Shown: positions 34,401 to 43,326 of the stretch, one piece after another | Layout: each line of letters starts with the position of its first letter | Position numbering within the stretch: position 1 is the first letter of the stretch | Origin: Mesostigma viride | Taxonomy: Eukaryota; Streptophyta; Mesostigmatophyceae; Mesostigmatales; Mesostigmataceae | DNA: 64,000 bases | Assembly: GCA_009746045.1 (NCBI GenBank) | Contig: RPFO01000485.1 | Location: 354,883-418,882, forward strand | Reading direction: 5' to 3' | Program-made: the position numbers and the translations under genes | The notes under the pieces: model-generated | What the model was told of the DNA's origin: nothing | What the model saw: the letters and a program-made list of their open reading frames with translations, nothing else | Databases searched by the model: none

Positions 34401-35052
34401 ACGGCACGCGGCCCGCTAGCATTGACGCCGCCTTCCCCCCCTGGCTCGGCAAGGTAGCGCCACTCAAGGCACCAGCCACGGGGCAGGCGCTGCTGGCTGA
34501 GGTCACGGAGCAGGTGCGTCCAGCCACCTGCCCGCCTTGTGATTGCTGTGCGGGAGGTAGGATTTGAAAGTGTAGCTGTTCAGGTTGCTCGACTAGTCGA
34601 CTTGCTGGTTATCCTTTCCATCGTGTCGGTCTACAATACACATTCCATCATATGGAAGAGGTCTTGGATGCAACATTAAGATTTATTCATTTATACTGCT
34701 TTTTGCGTTTCTGTTTAGCATTTATTCGGCATGCTGCCACCTGTGGAAAAGTCGCCATGCCATGCAAGCTGTTTATCATCGTTCTTATTTCTCCCCTCTC
34801 TCTGTGCGGTTTTACCCGTGTCATGCTCAGGTGGTTGGGTGGATGCGGCTGCGCGACCGGGACTTGGACGCGGTGCTGGCGCATGACCTGCGCGACGACG
34901 AGCAGGCGTGGAACGGTCACGAGGAGGACGAGGTGGAGCTCAAGTTTGAGATCAGCGAGTGCATCTTCGAGGAACTGGTGCTGGACACGGCGCTGCTGTT
35001 CGCGCAGATCGAGCGGAAGAAGGCGCAGAGGGCTCACGCGGGTAGGCGATGA
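13498..35052 (+). CDS. Very large coiled-coil scaffold protein, CAP350/TRM-like, with DUF4378-like C-terminus
   Basis: Inferred exons, all with GT/AG borders and consistent phases: 13498(?)-14802, 15586-16149, 16570-17061, 17502-17762, 18405-19460, 19824-20923, 21392-22030, 22441-22548, 23044-23191, 23643-23969, 24297-24974, 25511-26161, 27645-29595, 30138-30323, 30623-31192, 31651-32348, 32477-32604 (tentative), 32975-33204, 33703-33888, 34278-34513, 34831-35052. This gives roughly 3,900 residues. In order: a low-complexity basic N-terminus; charged helices; an IQ-like motif (TTVQRWFRGYLVRRRYR) ending exon 5; coiled coils in exons 8, 9, 11, 12 and 13; acidic Ser-rich motifs; four 51-residue repeats; and a C-terminal block resembling DUF4378. 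DUF4378 occurs in plant TRM proteins, which share motifs with human centrosomal CAP350. A cytoskeletal or basal-body scaffold role is inference. The first exon is uncertain (an acceptor at 13587 is an alternative), and 17789 is an alternative donor to 17762. Confidence 0.7.
18058..18266. repeat. About 104-bp tandem duplication in an intron
   Basis: The block GGCACATGCGGAAGCATGTG ... GCCAGGAGATCTTTATCAGC ... ATGTAACGCCCA is present twice in tandem between exons 4 and 5 of the large gene, with few differences. A third partial start (GAGGGCACATGG) follows at about 18262. Confidence 0.8.
26155..26260 (+). repeat. Repeated 5' splice-site sequence (GAGGAGGTAGGATGA)
   Basis: The exon-12 donor GAG|GTAGGATGA at 26161/26162 is followed at about 30-base intervals by three more copies (near 26191, 26221 and 26251) of a GAG(G)-GTAGGATGA string. 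Any of them could in principle be read as a donor; the first keeps the frame used above. Confidence 0.7.
26690..27548. repeat. 36-bp minisatellite, about 24 copies, in the intron before exon 13
   Basis: Unit starts GTTGGCTGTCCCATGCGTGA and continues TCCATTCATGCCTTCC. Variants alternate GTTGGC/GTTTGC/ATTTGC and GATCC/GACCC in an irregular order. The unit is a multiple of three and lacks stops in several frames, so long open frames appear on both strands. None has a recognisable domain, and the array lies between a good donor (26162) and a good acceptor (27644). Confidence 0.9.
28668..29330 (+). repeat. Four tandem 153-bp coding repeats (51 residues each) plus a partial fifth
   Basis: Inside exon 13 of the large gene. 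Each unit has ASIVDDMQGVTGQIGEDTMD, then GAASVVEDDG.WDQSRIGED and TFDA. Units start at 28668, 28821, 28974 and 29127, and a degenerate fifth starts at 29280. The period is exact and the frame is kept, so copy number can change without breaking the protein. The repeats are acidic and probably disordered or helical. Confidence 0.9.
30019..30088. repeat. 9-bp (TTGTATATG)n repeat in an intron
   Basis: Seven to eight units of TTGTATATG with one TATACG variant, in the intron between exons 13 and 14 of the large gene. Confidence 0.9.
32690..32905. repeat. About 64-bp tandem repeat, three copies, in an intron
   Basis: Repeated blocks GCAGCCCCACCTTTTACTCG, CTATCCTTCATCCCTCG and CTTCTCTCACGATCATG. It lies directly before exon 32975-33204 and supplies its pyrimidine-rich acceptor region. 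Confidence 0.85.
33420..33452. repeat. (CCCCTA)n short tandem repeat
   Basis: Four to five CCCCTA/CCCTAC units in an intron of the large gene. Too short and of the wrong unit to be a telomere tract of the usual green-plant type. Confidence 0.8.
34278..35052 (+). other. DUF4378-like C-terminal domain (last two exons of the large gene)
   Basis: Exon 34278-34513 carries HNKLVFDATNEALATLY and ALLAEVTEQ. Exon 34831-35052 carries VGWMRLRDRDLDAVLAHDL and then FEISECIFEELVLDTALLF before the stop at 35050-35052. The order 'LVFD..NE', 'L..EV', 'D.LV..DL' and 'IE..IF.ELV.E' is the recognisable pattern of DUF4378, the C-terminal module of plant TRM/LONGIFOLIA-type proteins. A GT directly before the stop (35041) leaves open a further exon, but none is visible. 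Confidence 0.55.
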
Positions 35053-36107
35053 TGCCATGTGGGCAAGAACCTGCATGCATGATATGTGCACGCATGGCAT
35101 CTTCATAGTAAATTATTGAATGGTCCATGTAAAATACCTTGTTCAAGGTTGGCTAGCAACCATAGCAGAGGCCACACATCCCGACGGGAAACGCCCAACA
35201 TCATAAGGGCCGCTAGCTGTGCTGCCATGCAGCTATTTCATGCACCTCACGCCACAGTACAGAGGGTTACCTAATGCATTCCCAGTCCAAGGGTCATCCA
35301 ATGTTTGATGCCCACTGGGATCATTATGTAGAAATGGATTTAGACAAGGAGAGCCAGTTACTGGTCACATCATGCTTGCAGGAAATGGTGGCAATGTTGA
35401 GAGTGTCTTTGGGTGCGATGGTAGTTATTTATTCTACACAGTAGAAACACTAAGTTAATAACAAAGCTTTGAATTTTGGTGTACCAGCCATGGCCACCAA
35501 AGACTAAAATGCACATCCTAGTCAAGTTGAAAGAATATTCATTGCCTGTGGCAAAACGTCGTTTTTGCCTTTATAAAGGTTCACCTAGCAACCCTAGCTA
35601 GAGCTAGAGAACCATCATAGGGGATTATGTAATTTGTTCGTACGTTGACCCTGAAAAATACGCATGGCTGCATTGCGTACGTGGGCAGAAGTCCTCCATC
35701 AGGAGGGTGGGAGGATGGATGTGATGGACGGGGTGTACAACAGTCTACAGTCCATGTGCACACAGCTATGCAGTCTACTTAATCAATTCATACACATAGC
35801 TAGCTAAGCTGGTCAACGTACCATGCAAGCCCGCGCAGCAGGGCGCTTTGTCGATCCTCACATGGTGGGCGGCCAGGCGGCCAGGTGGTGGCCATTCCGG
35901 CATGGACCTCCACGATAGGCTCAGACATGAACATGCACGTACACCGTCCGCATCGGTAGTTTTAATGCACCCTCAATTTCCGCCCTCGGCGAATTTTGAA
36001 TTACCCTGGATGGATTGTTTGGAGACAAGTAGGGGTGATATGTCCTAAACCTGGCGACGTGCCCCAGGCCGCGCGCGGCAGGGCCGCCACCCGTCGACTT
36101 TTCGTGA
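35053..36107. other. AT-richer intergenic stretch, nothing recognised
   Basis: It follows the stop of the large gene and should contain its 3' UTR. I see no coding frame with family features on either strand. Confidence 0.5.
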
Positions 36108-36293
36108 TTAATTAATTAATTAATTAAAATCATAGCTCCGTGGGGAGCATATGTAACACATAGCCCTGAGAAAGGGGCATCTATGGGTTTGTAATACAAT
36201 CAGGGCGACAACCTGCAGGTGTAGGATGTACAACTATCACCTGCTCTGGGTGCACAAGGTGCACCGGCACCGCCATGATGGTTCATGCCTCCT
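36108..36293 (+). repeat. Dispersed repeat, copy 1 (inverted copy at 50477-50683)
   Basis: Starts with a TTAATTAATTAATTAA run and continues AATCATAGCTCCGTGGGGAG, GGGTTTGTAATACAATCAGG, CCTGCAGGTGTAGGATGTAC and GCACAAGGTGCACCGG. The reverse complement of this whole series is present at 50477-50683 with small indels. Non-coding. The family is unknown; the AT-run end suggests a non-autonomous element. Confidence 0.8.
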
Positions 36294-37068
36294 AAACAAG
36301 CACAGGCACACAAGGCGGCTTGAGGAGAGGGCCTAGAAGGCCTGCATGACATATGGGGTGGAAGGTATGTGGCTAGGCTATAGCTGGTAAACATTTTTCG
36401 TGATAGAGATAGTGGTAAACATTTTTCGTTTTCGTGATAGAATCGGCATGGACATGTGCTACACTGGACGCGACGGGCTCACGCCCGGGCAGCCTCCTGG
36501 TTTGTCTGTAATATGGAGGCAGATGGTACGCAATTGGATAGATGGCAAGTAGTGATGAAGGAGACCACCCCCAAGTCTGTGGGGGCTCCGCGTGTGACCG
36601 CGTATGGCATTCATAGCGATTCGGGCCGCGGTGCCCACATCCCTGTAACTAGGACCTAGATAGCTTACACCATCCGTTCCATTCAGTTAGGTTAGTTCGA
36701 TTACGCGGCTTCCTCCATGCACACCACCCATCCAACCGGGAATATGTGCTACATGATCTCCCAACGGAGACATGTTATAATTTGATTTAATTTTTTAATC
36801 CGTGGCCATCCCATGTTCCCCTCCCACTGAGGACTTATGCTCACGTGACGCAGTCACGTGTCTATTAATTAATTAATTAAGTAGGGGCCCCGGCTTTTTA
36901 TGTATTTAAAATTCTTTGTTTTTTTTTTTCGTCGTGCAGCCGTTCAAGGCAGCTGGGTATATAATTATTAATATTCTTTTGTTTGTTTGGTAGACAATGT
37001 ATTCGTGGCCGTTCCCGACATTCGGCAGGCCCTACTAACAACTGTTATGTTCAGTTGAGTTGAGCTGA
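36294..37068. other. Intergenic, repeat fragments only
   Basis: No gene seen. It contains a copy of the repeat around GTGCTACATGATCTC (36741-36800; second copy at 38401-38462), an inverted CACGTGAC/GTCACGTG pair near 36843-36860, and another TTAATTAATTAA run. Confidence 0.5.
36741..36800 (+). repeat. Short direct repeat, copy 1 (copy 2 at 38401-38462)
   Basis: GTGCTACATGATCTC, then CAACG and ATAATTT followed by a T/A-rich tail, occur in the same order at both sites. They bracket the L1-ORF1-like fragment. Confidence 0.7.
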
Positions 37069-37562
37069 TTCCCGCGCCGGTGTACCGACAGGGTTATTAT
37101 AATACTGGATCCATGTACAGACTGGTACAACTGATCCATACTTTCCATAGACTGGAGTGCCGAGTGGTGCTACGTCGCTTCCCCCAGAAGCCAGGTGAGA
37201 CGTCAACCTCCCTTGCTGACGAGATCAAGAACCAGCTTCTTACCCTCATGGGCCTGGTAGGTGAGGTAGAACTGCGTGGGTGCCACCGCCTTCCCCACTC
37301 ACGGGACAAGGCGGCCACCCCACCAGTCCTGCTCACCTTCCTCTCCCCTGAGGATAAGCAGCGGTTCCTCTCTCGTCGCAAGCGGTTGCACGACCTCACC
37401 TGGACGCTGGATGACGACCTAACCCCCGCTCAGCAACAGCAGCGACGCGACCTGTGGCCGGAATACCTCCGCCATAAGCAGGACCCCCAGAAGCCCAAGG
37501 TGTACTGGAGGGGCGGGGACCTGATGATCAACCACAAGATGTGGACGCCCCCAGCGGGCTAG
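37069..37562 (+). pseudogene. L1-ORF1-like (Transposase_22-type) RNA-binding fragment
   Basis: Open frame of about 150 residues from the Met codon at 37113 to TAG at 37560. The order of motifs matches the C-terminal half of L1 ORF1 proteins: VVLRRFPQKPGET (RRM strand), GCHRLP, then VLLTFLSPEDKQRFLSRRK, then DDLTPAQQQQRRDLWPEYL and a final basic/aromatic stretch. In LINEs this protein coats the RNA and acts as a chaperone. There is no neighbouring endonuclease or reverse transcriptase, so this is an isolated fragment or a solo ORF1-like gene. The 60 bases before it also occur at 9617-9672. Confidence 0.65.
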
Positions 37563-38013
37563 AATAGCAATAGCCCTAGCTTGTAACCATTGGAGTCACT
37601 GTCGCTAAGGCAGCCATGCCTAGAATATGTTTGCCTAGCTGTGCCAACACACCTAGTCACGTGCCGCCAACGCACGGTACACAACCAGCCATAGCCTTAG
37701 CCTAGTTCTAGTACAGCCATGCTACGCCCTGGCTATGTTCAGATTACTTGCCCACGCTCCTTGCTATGATATGCTCACATGGGTCTTATTGCACCCACAG
37801 TTTGCCGGATCGTTAGCCTGTCCTTTTAGCTAGCCGCGCCCGATTGCAGCTGTGGCATGCCTTTGGCGTGAAGGAGACTGGGGGTCTCTGCCCTTTCTCC
37901 TGTAGTGCACTCACAGGGATTAAAAGCACTTCGGTGCTCCGTGACTCCCCAACGGGAGCACGAGTTTAATTAATTAATTAATTAATAGACTGGACTGATA
38001 GGCGGTTTCCAAA

Positions 38014-38134
38014 TCTCTGCTGCCCATGTGCGGCGTGGGCAACAACAACAACAACAACAACAACAACAGACTGGACTCAATGTGCGGCGTGGGCAACAAC
38101 AACAACAACACTCCCTCTCGGCAACAACAACAAC
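38014..38134. repeat. CAA-rich repeats with a leader also found at 50053-50100
   Basis: TCTCTGCTGCCCATG, then GGCGTGGG, then (CAA)n. The leader plus CAA tract is present in the same orientation at 50053-50100 and is partly duplicated here (GTGCGGCGTGGGCAACAAC twice). Confidence 0.75.
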
Positions 38135-38276
38135 ACCGCATTCACTCCCTCTCTTGCTTGGACTGCTATGCAGAACAAGACGAGGTGGCAGAAGATTGTC
38201 CAGGCTCACACGCCAGCCCCTGTGGGCAAGCCCCCTAGCTCCCACCAAGCGGAAGGGGCGCTTTGCTGAGTTGCGT

Positions 38277-38352
38277 AGTTAGGGTTTTTCTAGACTAGAC
38301 TAGATTAGCTTAGAGTTAGGGTTTTTCTAGACTAGACTATGATGAGCTTAGA
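38277..38352. repeat. 37-bp tandem duplication containing TTAGGG
   Basis: AGTTAGGGTTTTTCTAGACT followed by AGACTA and GCTTAG, twice in tandem. The TTAGGGTTTTT resemblance to telomere repeats is limited to one unit per copy. Confidence 0.75.
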
Positions 38353-38718
38353 GTTCGCTTAGTTCGGTCCGCGGCTTCCCCCACCTCCATCCATCCAGCA
38401 CAGAATATGTGCTACATGATCTCGCAACGAAGTCATTTTATAATTTAAATAATTTAATTTAACAACAGCACTGCGCAACTCGTGCTAAGTAGGTACACAA
38501 GGCCAGGAGCGAAACTCGCCCCGCGCGCTCGTCTCGAGGCGCTTTTTTGAATTTCTCCGAGGGACTCGCATGCAGTTTTGACATACTTTTTAAACTACTA
38601 TTTGTTTGTTTTTTCCACCAGGGTACACCCCCCAGAGCCTCCAAGATTTAGTATATTAATTTGCTTTGTTTGTTTTGTAAGGAAATCTTTACTCCGATCC
38701 ACATGCAGGCTGCCCTTG

Positions 38719-39845
38719 TGTCGCGCGCCGTTCCGATTCGCACGAGTATCGGCTTTACGCGGGGCCGCCACGCGGCCGGCCCGGGGGACGAGGCGAGGCA
38801 GCTATAGGCATTGCGCGTGTGCGAGTTGTTACGCCTTTGGCATTTGGGCCTTACGGGAGCAACGCATGCGCCGTAGTGCGACGCGCAGCACTGGGAGTTG
38901 ACAGCGGTACTGACAAGCGTCACCAAGAGGTCAGTGCCAACGCTGGCAAGCAGCACGCACTGGCTGCTGGACTACAACACGGACCAAGCTAGGCTGCCAG
39001 CCTGGCAATTATGCTTTATCGTGCAGGCTGAACATGCACGTGCACGCAAGCTGGCGCGTTATTGATCTCGAGAACTGTCCGCTGCAGGTAGATAATGTCG
39101 TGCAATATTGGCATTGATATTCGGCAGGCTGGCAAGCCGCTTTTGTGAATGCGACGAGGCAGCTTTTCTCGTCAGGGCCAGCTAGTTGTCGTACATGCTT
39201 GGTTGGTGATATAGTTGTTTGGCAAGCTCAGGGGTCGGCAAGTCGACACTGGAGTGATCTGCGACAAGGACATTTTGTCGTCTGGGATTTCTGGCCTACC
39301 CAGGTTGTCTAGTTGATTTTGTCGTCTAAAGAGAAAGTGCTAGATGATATGTTTCATATGCGGAACAGGGAGTCGTTGCAGACAACGACTTAGGATTTTG
39401 TGTACTTTTAGGTCTTGGTGCTGACCAAAGCCGAGTGCCACGGAGTAGCTTTGGTGTAATTGAAGCAGTATGGACGACAAAGCGGTTGTCGTCAGGATCA
39501 GATACTGAGCGTGGCTACGTGGTAAGGCTGACGCAAGATATTGCGTAAGTGTGAGGCATTCGTTGGGATAAGTGTGTGTTTCCACCAGGGCGTTGGATGT
39601 AGCTCTGTGTGGATCCTTGAACTCTGTCTTGGTCATGGTGGTGCGTGGCAAGTGTGGCCAGCCCTCCTTTCTTTCATCGAGCCCAGCCATTGCTGAAACA
39701 GAGCTGCCAAGTTAGGTAGAGTATTGGTAATAAAAACGTTATTTCATTTGCAACAAAGAACACAGTGTGAAGCCTAACCTAGTCATACCTCACTCTCAGG
39801 TCTCACCTTTTTGAGAAGTGCAGTTGGCACTGGCTTCTCGTCTTA
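38719..39845 (+). repeat. Split direct repeat A1 (left end of the element)
   Basis: 1,127 bp, identical to A2 at constant offset 9671 except for two mismatches (38916 and 38926). It should contain the promoter. Unlike a normal 5' LTR it is not followed by the B segment that follows A2. Directly downstream I see no clear tRNA-complementary TGG primer site. Confidence 0.9.
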
Positions 39846-40172
39846 TCCACACAGAGCTAGACTGAGAGTTGGTAGGTAAGCTTGGTCAAGGCTGAGGCCT
39901 CTTCCTGAATACTAGGAATAGAGGTAAAGCTGGCTGTGCAAGGCTGTCAAGGCAGGCAGCTTGCAAGAAGGTCCTGAAGCAGCATTGGTTTTCAGCTTTC
40001 AGGCAATTGTTTTCTTTCTCCTTGCCCTTGCATCTGGTGTGGTGCCAGCAAGTTGAAGGGGCCAAGTGGTGGCCCCTGTGGTGCATACTGATTTTGCACT
40101 ACGTCTGCTCACTCTGTAGCCCACTGATTGGTTGCAGAAACGGTGCTCACGAGAGCACAAGCACGAAGCTTG
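39846..40172 (+). other. Leader between A1 and gag
   Basis: Untranslated leader of the retrotransposon. It contains a good splice-donor-like GGTAAGCTT near 39876 and a TGG-containing string (GATTGGTTGCAG, about 40125) that could serve as a primer site, but neither is established. Confidence 0.4.
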
Positions 40173-43100
40173 ATGGCAGACCAAGATGGTCAACATCAAG
40201 GGGGCGCCAACCCCAACCAAGGCACGGTGGTGGATGGCGCACCGCGGCAGGGTGATGCTGCAGGCACGCAGGCATCCTTGCCAACTGGCGACAACGGCAA
40301 TGGGCCACTCGTCCCACCAGCAGCCTCGGGTTCCGGGATGGGCAATGGGGGGGGGTCGCCGATCGGAGTGGTGGCGTTGGTGGTGGTGGTGGTGACACAT
40401 CGGTCGTCAACGGAGGGCTGGGTGGCAGCGCGGCAGGTCCTCAAGATGGAACAGTACTTCCCATCACACCATCATCGCAGATACGGCTCAGCGGGTTGGC
40501 AGGCACCGGGCTAGCGCCGGGGCCAAGTGCCAGCCAGGGGGTGGGTGCGGATGTGTTGCAGCAGATTTTGCAACATGTAGCACAATCCCAACAACAGATG
40601 CAGCAGCAACAGCTGGCTATGCAGTTGCAGCAGCAGCAGACGGCGCAGTTGGCGGCGCAGATTGCAAGTCTGCACGCGACGTGGACCGCGCAAGCAACGC
40701 TGACACCAGCGCCGCACCTACCACAGCCGCAAGTGTTGCAGCCGCAGGCGCAAGTTTGGCAGCCCCAAGCGCAGGTGTTGCAGTCGCAGGTGCCTTTAAT
40801 GTCGCAGGCACCATCCGTGCAGCCACAGGCGCAAGCGCCACAGATGCAGGCGTCGCGGCAGCATGTGCCTGGGATGCCTAGTGCACAAACTGGGTTTTCT
40901 TTTGGCGTGCCGCATGCGCCGGCACCAACAAACCCAGCGACGCCACGGCTACAAACACCGTGGGTGCGGCCAGGCATCATTCCGGGATTGCAGCGAGGCA
41001 GTCCATACACGGTGGAACGAGGCTATGGGCTGGAGCCGAGGTTTGTGGCTACTCTACCAAGGACGCCAAGCATGCCGGTGGGCTACAATGGGTCGCCGAT
41101 TGAGGGATCCAAGGTGGGAATGCCGGTGCAAGCGCAGGTGGAGCTCAAGGACAGGTATACTGCTGACGGTGGGCTTGTTGACATCAACCAAGCCTATTGG
41201 AAATATAAGACTTGGCTGCACCAGCAGTATATCGTCACGCATAACCAGCTGCCGAAGTCCTTTGAGATGGACAACATCCCAATGTTTTTCTCGGGCAACA
41301 CGCAAAAGCTGGTGCAGCGGTGGGTCACAGGCTACCATGAGGTGGCGCTGAAGACGGGAAGATCCGATGTGTGGTACAGGCGCGACCAACAAGGCTTGCC
41401 GGACTACCAACACGTGGTATTTGACGTCGACCCTGCCGAGGAGCTGTGGGAACTTCTGCGCGCCAAGTACGCCCACTCCTCCACCAAGGCGGAGGCGGAG
41501 TGGCATGATTTCAAGGTGGGGGACAAGGAGTCGCCTGACGCCACGATGGACCGCCTGGAGGTCTTGCGGGATGAGGTCCCGGCATGGACGGAGGCGGAGG
41601 CGTGTGAGAAGTGGCTCAAGGCGTTGGGTCCAAAAGCTGCCATGATCCCACAACCTAGATTTGGTTGTCACTGGGACCTGGCCCAGCTGTGCACGGAAGT
41701 GCATGCATTCAACCGGCGACAGGCACGGGGTCTCCCGGACCTAGTGGAGCTGGTACGCCAAGAAGTCGCCCAAGCGCACAAGGGTAACAGGGTGGGTGGC
41801 GCGCAATCAGGCGGTGGAGGGTCCAGCGGTGGAAGGGGTGGACCAAGCAGCCGGCAGTTTGGGTCGCAGGCGGACAAGCCAGCCAGCGCGGGGGGCGACA
41901 ACACGGCCTCCAGCAGCACCGGCCAGGCGACGGCTGACCCGCACAAGGCATGTTGGATCTGCGGGAAGCCAGATCACGTGAAGCGGGCCTGCCCAGCCCA
42001 GTGCAAGAAGGAGCACGCGGCTGGAACGCCCGCCCATGCTCCGGCAGGGTGCAAGTACCCAGTGGTCACCAAGACCGTGCAAGCACATGCAGCGGCCATG
42101 GTGGCGGCCGACAGCACGCCAACAGAGCAGGCAGCTGAGGTATCGGCAGCGCCGGCGTCACCCAGCCAACCGAGTGGGCAGGCGGCGGGGATGGAAGCGT
42201 ATGACGCGTATACGCTGGTGGAGCAACCCGACTTGTTCTGGGCTCCTATCCATGCCGTCGAGGTCCAGGCAGCTACCCGAGGCAAGCAGGCACGGGCATT
42301 GCCGTCGTTCCTACCAACCACGGGAAATGGTGAGGGGGGGCCACCCCAGCTTCCTGCATCGTTCCCGGCAGGTTCAACCGGCGGTGAGTCATCGCTGCTG
42401 GAGCACCCGAACCCCGCCGACGCCGAGCAGCGGCGCAAGCTGCCACCATTCTTGCCAGTGGATGGAGTGATTGATGCTCCCTTGTTTTCTGCCAGGCAAG
42501 TGATTGATGGCTGCGGGCAGCGGGGCATCACGTTGGTGCACCAAGCAGCTGCGGCACTGCAGCGGTGCGCCGACAGCCTAGACGCACGCACATTGCCGGT
42601 GGCGGAAACTGCGCGGCGGGTCACCATGCCAGTTATGCCGGCAACCCCGGCAGACGTCCCAGCACCAACCATGCCCCGGGAAGCAACCCGCGAGGAGCGG
42701 ATGTCACGGGTGCCGAGGACAGTCACGGTGGCAAAGCACCCTGATGGGTCCCCGGCTATCGCTTTCCAGGCAATCAGCGAGGACGGCACTTGTTGGGGCC
42801 CTATGGTGTGCCCCAGCGCAAAGTCCGTCACCAAGCTGGATGGCGGAGCCGGGCCGCTCGTGATCACCATGGAGCTGGCCAAGATGTGTGGTGCGACCCG
42901 TGAGAACGGCGGGCTCATAGACAGCACCGTTCTCGTGGAGGGATGGAAAGGGCCAGCGGCGCGACCCGATGCAATGACTTCCATGCTGATCAACGTCATC
43001 CTCAACCCCACGGACCCAAAGCGGATGGCCTGCGTGGCTGTGCCGGCCTTGGTGGTCGACAGGTGTGGGTATGCAGCCCTTATCGGGATGGACGTCATGT

Positions 43101-43326
43101 ATCGCCTCGGGCTCATAATTGACCCTTGGCTGGAGGTTGCGACCTACCGCCGTGATTGGCAGGGGGAGGGGAAGCAAAAGGCGCTTCTTCCCATTCAGTG
43201 CAGCAGCGACCCGGAGCCTAACCCGCAGGGGGTGGTGTCGCTAGACGCGTGTGTGGCTGCAGTGGTGTCGCCCGCCAGCATAGAGGTGGAGCCAGGGCCG
43301 GATGCGGCTGAGAACTGGGGGGGGGC
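40173..43326 (+). CDS. Retrotransposon gag and aspartic protease polyprotein
   Basis: The Met at 40173 (MADQDGQHQGG) opens a Gly/Pro-rich start. The frame shifts by -1 at a run of G near 40346-40354, then stays open to 43501. Next come a Gln-rich helix, a Pro/Gln linker and a gag capsid-like region (NIPMFFSG, ELWELLRAKYA, about 41270-41730). A CCHC knuckle CWICGKPDHVKRAC follows at about 41951. A retropepsin-like domain has KLDGGAGPLVIT (DGGA where DTGA/DSGA is usual, about 42833) and ALIGMDVMYRLG (about 43078). The knuckle binds RNA and the protease would mature the polyprotein. The downstream Pol is entered by another -1 change at a nine-G run (43317-43325). I ended the feature at that junction; the nominal stop is at 43499-43501. 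Confidence 0.75.

Larger units (their letters stand above)
37563..38718. other. Intergenic with CAA and TTAGGG-type short repeats
   Basis: No gene seen. It contains a TTAATTAATT run (about 37967-37987), CAA-rich tracts, a 37-bp tandem duplication and the direct-repeat copy 38401-38462. The last bases (CTTG, 38715-38718) form the left target duplication of the methyltransferase retrotransposon. Confidence 0.5.

Noticed and set aside
38277-38352. Telomere-like TTAGGG tract
   Set aside because: Only one TTAGGG per 37-bp copy; not a telomeric array.
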